From Desulfobacteraceae bacterium (lineage in GTDB: Bacteria; Desulfobacterota; Desulfobacteria; Desulfobacterales; Desulfobacteraceae): a stretch of 64,000 bases of DNA. Positions 33,911 to 42,310 of this stretch are shown piece by piece (the stretch's first letter is position 1; each line of letters begins with the position of its first letter). The notes beneath the pieces were generated by a model. That model saw only the letters and a program-made list of their open reading frames with translations, had not been told where the DNA came from and did no database searches. The position numbers and the translations under genes are program-made. The stretch lies in the NCBI GenBank assembly GCA_016744295.1, contig JADGEQ010000027.1, forward strand, positions 29,447 to 93,446. Direction: 5' to 3'.

Positions 33911-33927
33911 GGTTCCCCATGGGAACC
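33911..33927 (-). promoter_or_regulatory. hairpin in the cspA 5' leader
   Basis: GGTTCCC and GGGAACC form a 7-bp stem with a 3-base loop, ending about 11 bases upstream of the cspA Shine-Dalgarno sequence. It could affect leader stability or translation with temperature, but it could also be part of the 3' end of the upstream helicase transcript. Confidence 0.4.
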
Positions 33928-33993
33928 GCTGTTTATATAGCCGAGGCATCACTTGATACGTCGACTGGAAGTCTGGGTATCCAGACCAATCAC

Positions 33994-35283
33994 TTATTGT
34001 TGTGCACTTCTGCTTCTGTTGTTTCTGCCTGCAGATGCCAGGGAAAAAACACCGCTACCGCTGCTGTGCTGGCTTCTCCTTCTTCCCGGTGAAGCAGGTC
34101 TCTTCTTTTTTTGCATCTGCCGTGAACGTGCTTCTCTCATCTCTTTACTTATGGCTTCTTGGGGCTCCCAGGCAAAACCTGGGGTTGGCTCCAGCTGCAG
34201 TTTTTTGCCCAGGGTCCGCTCAATAATAGAAATCATTTTGCTGTCTTCCCGGTCGGCAAAGATGAATGCCTTGCCAGTTCGAGTGGCCCTGCCCGTACGC
34301 CCGGTGCGATGGGTATAGGCTTCTGCTGTATCCGGCACATCATAGTTTATGACATGGGAAATTCCCTGGACGTCAATGCCCCGGGCAGCGATATCGGTGG
34401 CAACCAGAATTTTGAAGGTGCCGTCCTTAAACCCGTTCAAGGCCTGCTGGCGTTTCTGCTGGGAAAGGTTCCCCTGGATTGATGCAGCACTATAGCCTGA
34501 TTTTTGTAAGTGCAGGGCCAGGCTTTTTGCCTTGTGCTTGGTGCGGGTAAAAACCAGGGTACTTGTCATGTTTTCATCTTGGATGATGCTTTTTAATAGT
34601 GAGGTCTTTTGTGCCTTAGCCACCTGAAACAAAACATGGGAAATTGAAAGTACCGGTTGGGTGTGGTTGATTTGCACTGTTGCCGGGTTTGTTAATATGT
34701 TTTCTGCCAAATGGCGGATTTCCCTGGGCATGGTGGCGGAAAAAACCAGGGATTGACGTTTCGTGGGCAGCTGTTTGATGATTCTGCGGATGTCGGGCAA
34801 GAATCCCTTGTCAAACATATGGTCTGCCTCATCAAGAACCAGTGCTTCAACAGCTTTCAGGGAAAAGGCCCTATCATTTAAAAGGTCAAGCAGGCGGCCT
34901 GGGCAGGCAACAATAATTTCCACTCCATTGCGGATTGCTCTGACCTGGGGCTGTTTTCCCACACCGCCATAGATGGAAATGCTTCGCAGGCCGGTTTGTT
35001 TGCCCATCTTGCTGATGTCATCATGGATCTGTTCGGCCAATTCCCGGGTGGGAGCTACAATCAAAGCCCGTACTTTTTTTCGGGGACCGTCCAGGAGCCG
35101 CTGGAGTAGGGGCAGAACAAAGGCTGCGGTTTTTCCGGTGCCGGTCTGTGCCAGGCCAAGGATATCCCGACCTTCAAGGATCGGGGGGATTGCTTCTTTT
35201 TGTATGGGGGTGGGGGCGGTATAGCCACAGGCTTCAATGCCGGCGTTTATCTTGGGGTGAAACTTAAACTCTTTAAAACTCAT
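33994..35283 (-). CDS. DEAD-box RNA helicase, RhlE type
   Basis: A 429-residue ATP-dependent RNA helicase. Q motif AP-TPIQ near 25, motif I AQTGTGKT near 48, motif II DEAD at about 152, motif III SAT, motif V ARGIDV and motif VI HRTGRTGRA are all present. The tail after about 380 is basic and low complexity (GRRRSQHSSGSG), as in RhlE proteins. It probably acts in ribosome assembly or mRNA decay in the cold, with the cold-shock protein encoded next to it. Confidence 0.94.
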   Translation of the reverse strand: MSFKEFKFHPKINAGIEACGYTAPTPIQKEAIPPILEGRDILGLAQTGTGKTAAFVLPLLQRLLDGPRKKVRALIVAPTRELAEQIHDDISKMGKQTGLRSISIYGGVGKQPQVRAIRNGVEIIVACPGRLLDLLNDRAFSLKAVEALVLDEADHMFDKGFLPDIRRIIKQLPTKRQSLVFSATMPREIRHLAENILTNPATVQINHTQPVLSISHVLFQVAKAQKTSLLKSIIQDENMTSTLVFTRTKHKAKSLALHLQKSGYSAASIQGNLSQQKRQQALNGFKDGTFKILVATDIAARGIDVQGISHVINYDVPDTAEAYTHRTGRTGRATRTGKAFIFADREDSKMISIIERTLGKKLQLEPTPGFAWEPQEAISKEMREARSRQMQKKKRPASPGRRRSQHSSGSGVFSLASAGRNNRSRSAQQ

Positions 35284-35723
35284 TAATACTCCTATGTATT
35301 TCGTGATGATCGGCCAGGGGTAGTTCCCAGGTATCTCGATCTTGGGGATTTATTATAATCCCCCAATAATTTGTTAATTTGTCTGATGAAATGGTTGAAC
35401 GGGTTATCTTGAGGCATCAGGGGCAATCGGAAGGTTATGGTCCGTGTGAATCGCTGTTTTTCTTTGGTAAAGGGGCATGACAAACCGTGTCATTTAGTTT
35501 CTCCTGTTTATTGAATCAGCAGAAACTTCGACCGTTACAAACGGTGTTTTGGAAAACAACGCGGTTAACGAGGACAACCTTGAAGGAAAATTTGATTCTA
35601 CTTAGTGTAAAGTTAGCCTATACTTTACACTGTTTTGCACAGATTGCAAGGTAAATTAATTTTAACTATCCAACGGGCGGGATACCTTTTGATCTTGGCC
35701 AATGGATTCTGGAACATAATTGT
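35284..35723. other. 440-base intergenic region
   Basis: This region holds the promoter side of the helicase gene. A 63-codon minus frame at 35292-35483 has no known motif and is not called. A cluster of inverted repeats lies at 35531-35631 and is listed separately. No terminator with a U-run was seen for the Kdo transferase gene, which ends at 35724. Confidence 0.4.
35531..35631. promoter_or_regulatory. cluster of inverted repeats
   Basis: Three dyads occur in 100 bases: ACCGTT-ACA-AACGGT (35531-35545), GTTTT-GG-AAAAC (35546-35557) and AGTGTAAAG, 10 bases, CTTTACACT (35604-35631). The last has perfect 9-base arms. They could be binding sites for a dimeric regulator of the helicase gene, or RNA structure. 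No regulator is identified. Confidence 0.4.
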
Positions 35724-37049
35724 TCAATATTGTTTAGGCGCGAGCTGTATAACCGTTGCTTTTTTTAACAGGTCTAAAATTGTTTGACAGGCCAGTATCG
35801 TGCCGCCCTGTCTTTTTTGAACATAATCCCGCGCTTTCTGCCGTTGTTCTGGTCTGTCAACCGTTGTCTCAAGGTGGGTTGCCATGGTTTGGGCCACCGT
35901 CCTTGGGTCCTTGCATCTGGTGACAATACCCCGGCTGAAGATATCGTCTCCCACCCAGGCAAAATCATCCAGATGGGGGCCGGTTACCGTTGGCGTGCCC
36001 AATACCGTAGGTTCAATGAAATTTTGCCCTCCCAGGGGTGCAAGGCTGCCGCCCACAAAAACGGTGGAAGCAATTCCATAGGCAGACCTTAATTCTCCAA
36101 ACCTGTCCCATAATATGATCCGGTTTTTTGTGCCGGATCCTTGCAGCTGTGATCTTAACTGAAAGGATAGTTTTTTTCGGGCCAGTTTCTTTTTCCAGGC
36201 ATCCACCCGGTGCATGTGCCGAGGAAAAATGGCCACTACCTGGCCGGGGTATCTGGCCAGCAGGTATTCTATGATCTCAAGAATCGCTTCCTCTTCCTGT
36301 CTCCGGATGGAGGCCAGGATGGACAGGGGAACGCTTTTTGGAATTATTTTTTTTAAATCTTTCGACCGAGAGTTCTCATCAGGGAGGGATTCCATAAGAT
36401 CAAATTTGATATTGGGCATGGTGGTAATTTGGGCTTTGTCAAACACCTGCCCATATCTTTTTGCATCCAGAGGAGATATGGCAAGAATATTGTCCGGTGA
36501 CAGCCTTGCCCACAGAAAATTTGTCAATTTATAGTGTCGGGCGCTTTTTTTGGACAGCCGTCCATTGATAATTAAAATTTGGGTGTTGTTTTTCTTCAGG
36601 TAATGGAGAAGGGCCGGCCAGATTTCTGTTTCAAGCAGAACCATTACCACAGGATTTATCCTAGTGACAGCGGCTTGGATGGTGCTGGGGATATCAAAGG
36701 GGAACCAGTCAAGGCAATAGTCTATGTTGGAACTGATTTTTTTTTGGGCCAACCCTGATTTAAGAATTTCAATTCCCTGGGATGTGGTGGATGTTATCAA
36801 AATTTTTATTTTTTGTGCAGGTTCCAAGGTGGAAAGCAGGGACAGGGCGAGGAATGCCTCTCCTGCAGATGCTGCCTGGATCCAGATATCGGCATTTTTA
36901 AGGTGGTCTGTTGTAACTCTTTTTTGAAAGGAGGGGGCAAGCCGTTTGTTTTTCTTTAAAAAAGGCAGGGCCGCCTGCCACAGGATATTGTAAATATTTA
37001 AAAAATTGGGTATAAAGACACACGTTTTCATGGGGACATATGCTCTCAT
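35724..37049 (-). CDS. waaA: 3-deoxy-D-manno-octulosonic acid (Kdo) transferase
   Basis: A 441-residue GT-B glycosyltransferase that adds Kdo to lipid A precursor at the inner membrane. An N-terminal hydrophobic segment (about 10-28) anchors it. Family motifs IWIQAASAGEA near 55, LLETEIWPALL near 140 and VFVGGSLAPLGGQNFIEP near 345 are present. The ATG at 37031 is an alternative start. It diverges from msbA (lipid A flippase) over 92 bases, a link between making and exporting LPS. Confidence 0.93.
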   Translation of the reverse strand: MRAYVPMKTCVFIPNFLNIYNILWQAALPFLKKNKRLAPSFQKRVTTDHLKNADIWIQAASAGEAFLALSLLSTLEPAQKIKILITSTTSQGIEILKSGLAQKKISSNIDYCLDWFPFDIPSTIQAAVTRINPVVMVLLETEIWPALLHYLKKNNTQILIINGRLSKKSARHYKLTNFLWARLSPDNILAISPLDAKRYGQVFDKAQITTMPNIKFDLMESLPDENSRSKDLKKIIPKSVPLSILASIRRQEEEAILEIIEYLLARYPGQVVAIFPRHMHRVDAWKKKLARKKLSFQLRSQLQGSGTKNRIILWDRFGELRSAYGIASTVFVGGSLAPLGGQNFIEPTVLGTPTVTGPHLDDFAWVGDDIFSRGIVTRCKDPRTVAQTMATHLETTVDRPEQRQKARDYVQKRQGGTILACQTILDLLKKATVIQLAPKQY

Positions 37050-37141
37050 GTTTTTTGATGATTGACAATACCCTGTGACGTATTGGGTGAATTATTAGAT
37101 GTATAATCGTGTATTTAATATGGACGTATCAATAAAATTTT

Positions 37142-38905
37142 ATGATAAATAAAAAAGCCAGTCTATCCAAACCGCGTCAACGGGTGATTTTCACTCTTGT
37201 GTTCCGATACTGGAAGCGCCTTGCCCTTGCCGCTGGGTGCATGATTGTGGTGGCAGGGGCAAACGGGGCCATGGCCCTTTTGGTTAAGCCAGTCATGGAT
37301 GATATTTTTATCGGCAAAAACAGGGAAATGCTCCTGCTCATACCGGGACTGGCCGTTCTGGTATTCCTTCTCAAGGGGCTTGGGTCCTATGGATCTGAAT
37401 ATCTGATGAACTATATCGGTGAAAAAATTATCCGGTATTTCAGAGATTCTCTCTATGAAAAAATAATCGATCTGCCCATCGCCTTTATACACAAAGAAAA
37501 AACCGGGACTCTCATGTCCAGAATCACCAATGACGTTAACATTGTCAAGGGTATGGTATCCACGGCAGTGATCAATGTATTCCGGGATTTTTTCAGTGTG
37601 ATCGCTTTTTTGTTTGTGATTTTTTACCGGGACTGGCAACTGGCCTGCGGGGCTTTCCTTGTCCTGCCCCTGGCATTTTATCCTATTCTTGTTTTTGGTC
37701 GGCGGGTGAGACGTTTTTCCACCGGTTCCCAGGAAACCATGGCAGATTTAAACGCTTTTCTCCACGAGACCTTTTCAGGCAGTAAGATCATCAAAATATT
37801 CAGTCTGGAATCCTTTGAAAAAAAACGGTTTCAGTTAAAAACCGGAGAATTATTCCGCCTTGAAATGAAAAAGGTGATTGCCAAGGCCCTGTCTTCACCC
37901 ATCATGGAGTTTCTAGGGGGCTTAGGCATTGCCTTTATTATCTGGTTTGGCGGTATGCGGGTGATCAACGGGACCTCCACACCCGGTATCTTTTTCTCAT
38001 TTTTAACAGCTGTTATGATGCTTTATGACCCGGTTAAAAAATTGACCAAGCTCAACAATACGCTTCAGGAAGGGGTGGCAGCCGCCTCCAGAATCTTTGA
38101 TATCCTGGAAGTAGAAGAGAGTATCCAGGAAAAAAAGAATCCTGAAGTTCTTGAAGGGGACACATTTGATTTGGAGTTTGATAATGTGGGTTTCTCCTAT
38201 GGTGCGGATGAGGAACCCGCACTGACCCATATCAATCTGCGGGTAGCCCCGGGTGAGGTATTGGCCCTGGTGGGAATGAGCGGAGGTGGAAAAACCAGCC
38301 TTGTCAACCTTATTCCTAGGCTTTATGACGTGTCCAGTGGCCAGGTGAAAATTGGCGGTAGGGATGTCAGGGATCTGTCCATCAAGTCTCTTCGGGATGC
38401 CATTTCCATTGTGACCCAGGAACCTATTTTGTTCAATGAATCGGTGAGGGATAATATCCGGTACGGCAAGATGGATGCCACCCAGGAACAGATTGAAGAT
38501 GCGGCAAGGGCAGCATTTGCCCATGAGTTTATTCTCGGATTCCCCAGGGGGTATGATACGGTGATAGGAGAACTCGGCTCCCGGTTGTCCGGGGGAGAAA
38601 AACAGAGGATCTGTATTGCCAGAGCCCTTATCAAGGATGCACCGGTGCTGATTCTGGATGAAGCCACTTCGGCTTTGGATTCCCAGGCAGAGCAGGTGGT
38701 GCAGAAAGCCCTGGAGAATCTCATGAAGGGCAGGACCTCCTTTGTCATTGCCCACAGGCTTTCCACCATTGACTATGCCTCCCGGGTGATTCTGCTCAAA
38801 AACGGTTCCATTGCAGAGCAGGGGTCCCACCAGGAACTGATGGCTTTAAAAGGAGCCTATTATAAATTACAGTCCATGCAGGCCGGAAAGTTGCCAAACC
38901 AATAA
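37142..38905 (+). CDS. msbA: lipid A export ABC transporter
   Basis: A 587-residue half-transporter with a six-helix membrane domain (about 20-320) and an ATPase domain. Walker A is GMSGGGKTS near 378, the signature is LSGGEKQR near 481 and Walker B is VLILDEAT near 503. As a homodimer it flips lipid A-core across the inner membrane. It opens a long plus-strand gene run to comF. MsbA rather than another exporter is favoured by the divergent waaA neighbour. Confidence 0.92.
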   Translation: MINKKASLSKPRQRVIFTLVFRYWKRLALAAGCMIVVAGANGAMALLVKPVMDDIFIGKNREMLLLIPGLAVLVFLLKGLGSYGSEYLMNYIGEKIIRYFRDSLYEKIIDLPIAFIHKEKTGTLMSRITNDVNIVKGMVSTAVINVFRDFFSVIAFLFVIFYRDWQLACGAFLVLPLAFYPILVFGRRVRRFSTGSQETMADLNAFLHETFSGSKIIKIFSLESFEKKRFQLKTGELFRLEMKKVIAKALSSPIMEFLGGLGIAFIIWFGGMRVINGTSTPGIFFSFLTAVMMLYDPVKKLTKLNNTLQEGVAAASRIFDILEVEESIQEKKNPEVLEGDTFDLEFDNVGFSYGADEEPALTHINLRVAPGEVLALVGMSGGGKTSLVNLIPRLYDVSSGQVKIGGRDVRDLSIKSLRDAISIVTQEPILFNESVRDNIRYGKMDATQEQIEDAARAAFAHEFILGFPRGYDTVIGELGSRLSGGEKQRICIARALIKDAPVLILDEATSALDSQAEQVVQKALENLMKGRTSFVIAHRLSTIDYASRVILLKNGSIAEQGSHQELMALKGAYYKLQSMQAGKLPNQ

Positions 38906-38980
38906 AAGCAGTACCATAAAACCAAATTATAATAATACCAAATTATAATAAGCACAGAACCATAAAACCCAACGATAATA
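38906..38980 (+). repeat. AT-rich imperfect repeats after msbA
   Basis: Short words of the form ACCATAAAACC and CCAAATTATAATAA recur two or three times between msbA and the next gene. No hairpin is formed. Probably slippage-derived; function unknown. Confidence 0.5.
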
Positions 38981-39004
38981 TTGATCCATAAAAGGAGATT
39001 CAAC

Positions 39005-39172
39005 ATGGCAGTTTCCAAAGAATTATTGGAGATACTGGTCTGTCCCAAGTGCAAGGGAGAGGTTGTTTTGACCCAAAATCAGGACGGGCTTGTGTGTGAT
39101 GCCTGCTCCCTGTGCTATGAAATTCGAGATGATATTCCCATTATGCTCATTGAAGAAGCAAAGTCACTATAA
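39005..39172 (+). CDS. Trm112/YcaR-like zinc-ribbon protein
   Basis: A 55-residue protein that starts SKELLEILVCPKCKGEV and has a second pair CDAC, ending DIPIMLIEEA, the full pattern of the UPF0434/Trm112 family. The four cysteines probably bind zinc, although this is not universal in the family. GGAGA precedes the ATG at 39005; a longer frame from 38981 is rejected. In many proteobacteria it sits beside lpxK or kdsB, so its place after msbA keeps the LPS context. It may help methyltransferases fold. Confidence 0.9.
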   Translation: MAVSKELLEILVCPKCKGEVVLTQNQDGLVCDACSLCYEIRDDIPIMLIEEAKSL

Positions 39173-39174
39173 AG

Positions 39175-39711
39175 ATGAGTATCCCCAAAGCACCGGATCA
39201 GGCCAAATTGGTTGTTTCTGTCTTTATGAAGGAAAAACAGGTTTTCGATCAGATTTTTGACGGGCTGGAAGAGATTGCAGGCCCCTGCGATATCATTTCA
39301 AATTGGCTTGATTTTGATTTTACCGACTATTATTATAAGGAAATGGGATCTCCCCTTTACAGGCGGCTGATTGCCTTTAAACCCCTCATTGACCAGGAGT
39401 CGCTTGCATCCATTAAAATTGCGACCAATGTACTGGAAAACCTGTGTTTGTCAGAAGGTAACCGGCAGGTTAATATAGATCCGGGATATCTATTGTCGTC
39501 CCGGTTTGTCCTTGCAACGGGGAAAGAGTATTCCCATAGAATTTATATTGGCAAAAATATTTATGCAGATCTAACCCTGATGTATACCAAAAAAGGGTTT
39601 AAAACCCTGGAATGGACCTATCCGGATTATGCCTCTGTTGCTGTCACATCTTTCCTTGAAAAGGTCAGGAACAAGTATCTTCTGGATTTAAAGGAAAGGA
39701 AAACAAAATGA
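39175..39711 (+). CDS. DUF4416 family protein
   Basis: A 178-residue soluble protein with the DUF4416 features: KLVVSVFMKE at the start, the acidic/aromatic DFDFTDYYYKEMG (about 48-60) and the end LTLMYTKKGFKTLEWTYPDYAS. The function is unknown. It starts 2 bases after the Trm112-like gene and overlaps yicC by 4 bases, so it is co-translated with them. Confidence 0.85.
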   Translation: MSIPKAPDQAKLVVSVFMKEKQVFDQIFDGLEEIAGPCDIISNWLDFDFTDYYYKEMGSPLYRRLIAFKPLIDQESLASIKIATNVLENLCLSEGNRQVNIDPGYLLSSRFVLATGKEYSHRIYIGKNIYADLTLMYTKKGFKTLEWTYPDYASVAVTSFLEKVRNKYLLDLKERKTK

Positions 39712-40589
39712 TTAAAAGCATGACGGCTTTTGCAAAAGCATCCCATACAAAAGGTTGTATTACAGCGGATGTTACCATTCGTTCCTATAATTCCAGGCAC
39801 TTGGATTTTTCCATCCACCTGCCCGAGGCCTGCCACTCCTTTGAAGAAGAGATAAAGAAACGGATTGGGCAAACCCATGACAGGGGGAGGATTGAGGTCC
39901 GGTTAAATTTTACGGATGAATCAAAGGAAGAGGATCTGTTTGAGGTGGATGAGGTAAAGGCCAGGGGCTATTATTCTGCTTTAAAACGGGTGAAGGATAC
40001 CTTGGGGTTAAGCTCTGATATCTCCCTGGACAATATCCTGGCTGCCAGAAATATTATTATACCGGCCCCAAGGCAGATTGATACAGATTTGTTGGGGGAG
40101 GTAGTCTTTTGTGTGGTTGAAACAGCAGCCAAAGAGTTGGATCTCATGCGTCGCCAGGAGGGGGAAAATCTTTTCCAGGATTTGTGTTCCCGCATGGATT
40201 ATATTCAAGGGTCCATGGAAAGTCTGGGCCGGGAGGCTGAAAAAATTCCCGGGGTTTATAGAGATCGGCTTACGGAAAGAATCGCCAAACTGACCACGGA
40301 TGCAGACGGTATTGATCCTGTGCGGCTGGCCCAGGAGGTGGCTGTTCTGAGTGATAAAAGTGATGTGTCCGAGGAAATTGTTCGCCTTGGCAGCCACATC
40401 AGCCTGTTTCGGGAAGTCATGAACGATGACCAATCCCAGGGAAGAAAACTTAATTTTCTGATCCAGGAATTTAACAGAGAATTTAATACCATTGGGTCCA
40501 AGGCCGGTAATGCGCTCTTGTCCCACATGGTGGTGGACCTGAAGTCTGAACTGGAAAAGATCAGGGAACAGGTTCAAAATATAGAATAA
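39708..40589 (+). CDS. yicC: YicC-family endoribonuclease
   Basis: A 293-residue protein with the YicC start MIKSMTAFAK, the middle motif SRHLDFSIHLP and the C-terminal DUF1732 part (LNFLIQEFNREFNTIGSKA). E. coli YicC is an RNA-cleaving protein that acts on small RNAs, and it sits near gmk or rph in many genomes. It overlaps the DUF4416 gene (ATGA). Confidence 0.94.
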   Translation: MIKSMTAFAKASHTKGCITADVTIRSYNSRHLDFSIHLPEACHSFEEEIKKRIGQTHDRGRIEVRLNFTDESKEEDLFEVDEVKARGYYSALKRVKDTLGLSSDISLDNILAARNIIIPAPRQIDTDLLGEVVFCVVETAAKELDLMRRQEGENLFQDLCSRMDYIQGSMESLGREAEKIPGVYRDRLTERIAKLTTDADGIDPVRLAQEVAVLSDKSDVSEEIVRLGSHISLFREVMNDDQSQGRKLNFLIQEFNREFNTIGSKAGNALLSHMVVDLKSELEKIREQVQNIE

Positions 40590-40616
40590 CAATTAACTGC
40601 AACACAAAGGAATGCA

Positions 40617-40898
40617 ATGGAACAACTCCTTTTAAATATTGGTTTTGGAAATACGGTTGTGGCCCAACGGGTGGTGGCAATCTTATCTCCCAACTCCTCT
40701 CCCATGAAACGGGTCAAGGATGAAGCAAAGGAAGAACGCAGCCTGATTGATGTCACCCACGGCAGAAAGACCCGGGCGATTATTATCACGGACAGCAACC
40801 ATGTGATTTTGTCTGCCATCCAGGCGGAAACTGTTGCCTCTCGTTTTGAAGCGTTGATGAAAGAGCAGGAAGAAAAAGCCAAAGAAACGCCAACCTAA
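40617..40898 (+). CDS. RemA-like (DUF370) DNA-binding regulator
   Basis: A 93-residue protein with the DUF370 core LLNIGFGNTVVAQRVVAILSPNSSPMKR and DVTHGRKTRAIIITDSNHVILSA. In Bacillus, RemA is a DNA-binding activator of biofilm genes; in deltaproteobacteria the gene regularly lies between yicC and gmk, as here. AAAGGA precedes the ATG. The acidic tail (EEKAKETPT) is longer than in Bacillus. Confidence 0.9.
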   Translation: MEQLLLNIGFGNTVVAQRVVAILSPNSSPMKRVKDEAKEERSLIDVTHGRKTRAIIITDSNHVILSAIQAETVASRFEALMKEQEEKAKETPT

Positions 40899-40971
40899 GA
40901 GAATGCGTTCAATTAAGATAAGAAGCGTGGAGTGCAATCAGTCAAATAGAGTTTAAATCAGGGCAGATAAA

Positions 40972-41541
40972 ATGGAAAAAAAAGGAAAATTATTTGTGAT
41001 TTCAGCTCCTTCCGGAGCCGGGAAAACCACTTTGATCGGGCAGGTGCTGAAACAATTTCCCCAATTGTCCTATTCGATTTCCCATACCACCCGCAGACCC
41101 AGAAAAGGGGAAATTCACGGGAAAGATTATTTTTTTATAGACGAACAAGGGTTTCAAACGCTTGTTGATCAGGGTCAATGGCTTGAATGGGCAAGGGTCC
41201 ATGGGAATTTTTACGGCACATCCAAAGCCTTTGTACTGGAAAAACTGAGCCAGGGTGAAAGTCTTCTTTTGGACATTGATGTCCAGGGGGCAAAACAGAT
41301 AATGGATGACAATCTTTCCCTTGTGTCTATCTTTATTCTCCCCCCCTCCATTGAGATCCTCCAGCAGCGTCTTGAAAAACGGGGCACGGATTCTCCTGCC
41401 ATCATCCTGGAACGTATGGAAAATGCACAATCGGAAATTGCCCGGCAGTCGGCCTATGACCATGTGGTTGTCAATGATGACATAAAAAGAGCTGCTACCG
41501 ATCTGTGTTTTATTTTTAAAAATGAAATGAGATTATTATAA
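40972..41541 (+). CDS. gmk: guanylate kinase
   Basis: A 189-residue kinase that converts GMP to GDP. The P-loop SAPSGAGKTTL is at 10-20, the GMP site SYSISHTTRRPRKGEIHGKDYFF follows and the lid region is near 130-150. It is slightly shorter than the usual 205 residues; the C-terminal helix is trimmed. Its last base overlaps the rlmB start. It stands in a conserved yicC-remA-gmk run. Confidence 0.94.
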   Translation: MEKKGKLFVISAPSGAGKTTLIGQVLKQFPQLSYSISHTTRRPRKGEIHGKDYFFIDEQGFQTLVDQGQWLEWARVHGNFYGTSKAFVLEKLSQGESLLLDIDVQGAKQIMDDNLSLVSIFILPPSIEILQQRLEKRGTDSPAIILERMENAQSEIARQSAYDHVVVNDDIKRAATDLCFIFKNEMRLL

Positions 41542-42308
41542 TGGCGACACAAAAGACAGAAATATTGTTTGGTTTTCATTCCGTATATGAGGCATTGCGT
41601 GCTGAAAAACGGCAGTTTGAAGTTGTTTTGATTTCCAGCAAACGCTCCTCGGGCAGAACAGACAAGGTGATCGGTCTTGCGGAAAAAAAAGGCGTTAAAA
41701 TCCAGTACACCGATCCAAGAGAATTGGATAAACTGACTGAGTTTGCCCCCCACCAGGGGGTTGTGGCCAGGGCCTCTTTTTTTCCCACAAAAAAGGCCAG
41801 CAACATACTGCCCATACTGCGGACCAGAGAAACCCCTTATTTTATTCTTATCATTGAAAGTATTGAAGATCCCCATAATCTGGGGGCGCTGATAAGAACT
41901 GCCCTGTGTGCGGATGTGGATTATATCATGATTCCCAAGGACAGATCATGCCCTCCCTCATCCACGGTTTCCAGAAGTTCTGCCGGTGCAATGGAGCATG
42001 CGGATATTTTTATGATTACCAATACATCCTCTCTGTTAAGGAACTTAAAGGAATATGGGGCATGGGTTTCCGGATTGGATGCCGATGGCGCAACCGGATT
42101 GTATGAATCCGATCTCACCGGCAATATTGCCCTTGTGATCGGCGGGGAGCACAAAGGTATCCGACCCGGGGTCAAAAAGGAGTGCGATTTTGTTGTATCC
42201 ATTCCGATTTCAGGAAAGATCAATTCTTTAAATGCCTCGGTGGCAGGCGGTATTGCCATGTATGAGGCCAAACGTCAGCGTATTGCACTTACCCTTAAAG
42301 GAAAATAA
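41541..42308 (+). CDS. rlmB: 23S rRNA (guanosine-2'-O)-methyltransferase, RlmB/TrmH family
   Basis: A 255-residue SPOUT methyltransferase that methylates a ribose 2'-OH on 23S rRNA. An N-terminal substrate-binding domain (about 1-80) begins LFGFHSVYEAL; the trefoil-knot domain has ESIEDPHNLGALIRTA, the loop LVIGGEHKGIRP and the end SLNASVAGGIAMYEA. RlmB is the likeliest of several TrmH-type enzymes; the exact nucleotide is inferred. Confidence 0.88.
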   Translation: MATQKTEILFGFHSVYEALRAEKRQFEVVLISSKRSSGRTDKVIGLAEKKGVKIQYTDPRELDKLTEFAPHQGVVARASFFPTKKASNILPILRTRETPYFILIIESIEDPHNLGALIRTALCADVDYIMIPKDRSCPPSSTVSRSSAGAMEHADIFMITNTSSLLRNLKEYGAWVSGLDADGATGLYESDLTGNIALVIGGEHKGIRPGVKKECDFVVSIPISGKINSLNASVAGGIAMYEAKRQRIALTLKGK

Positions 42309-42310
42309 AA

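Noticed and set aside
35292..35483. 63-codon minus-strand frame upstream of the helicase
   Set aside because: TTG start without a ribosome-binding site and no recognisable motif; more likely a leader region.
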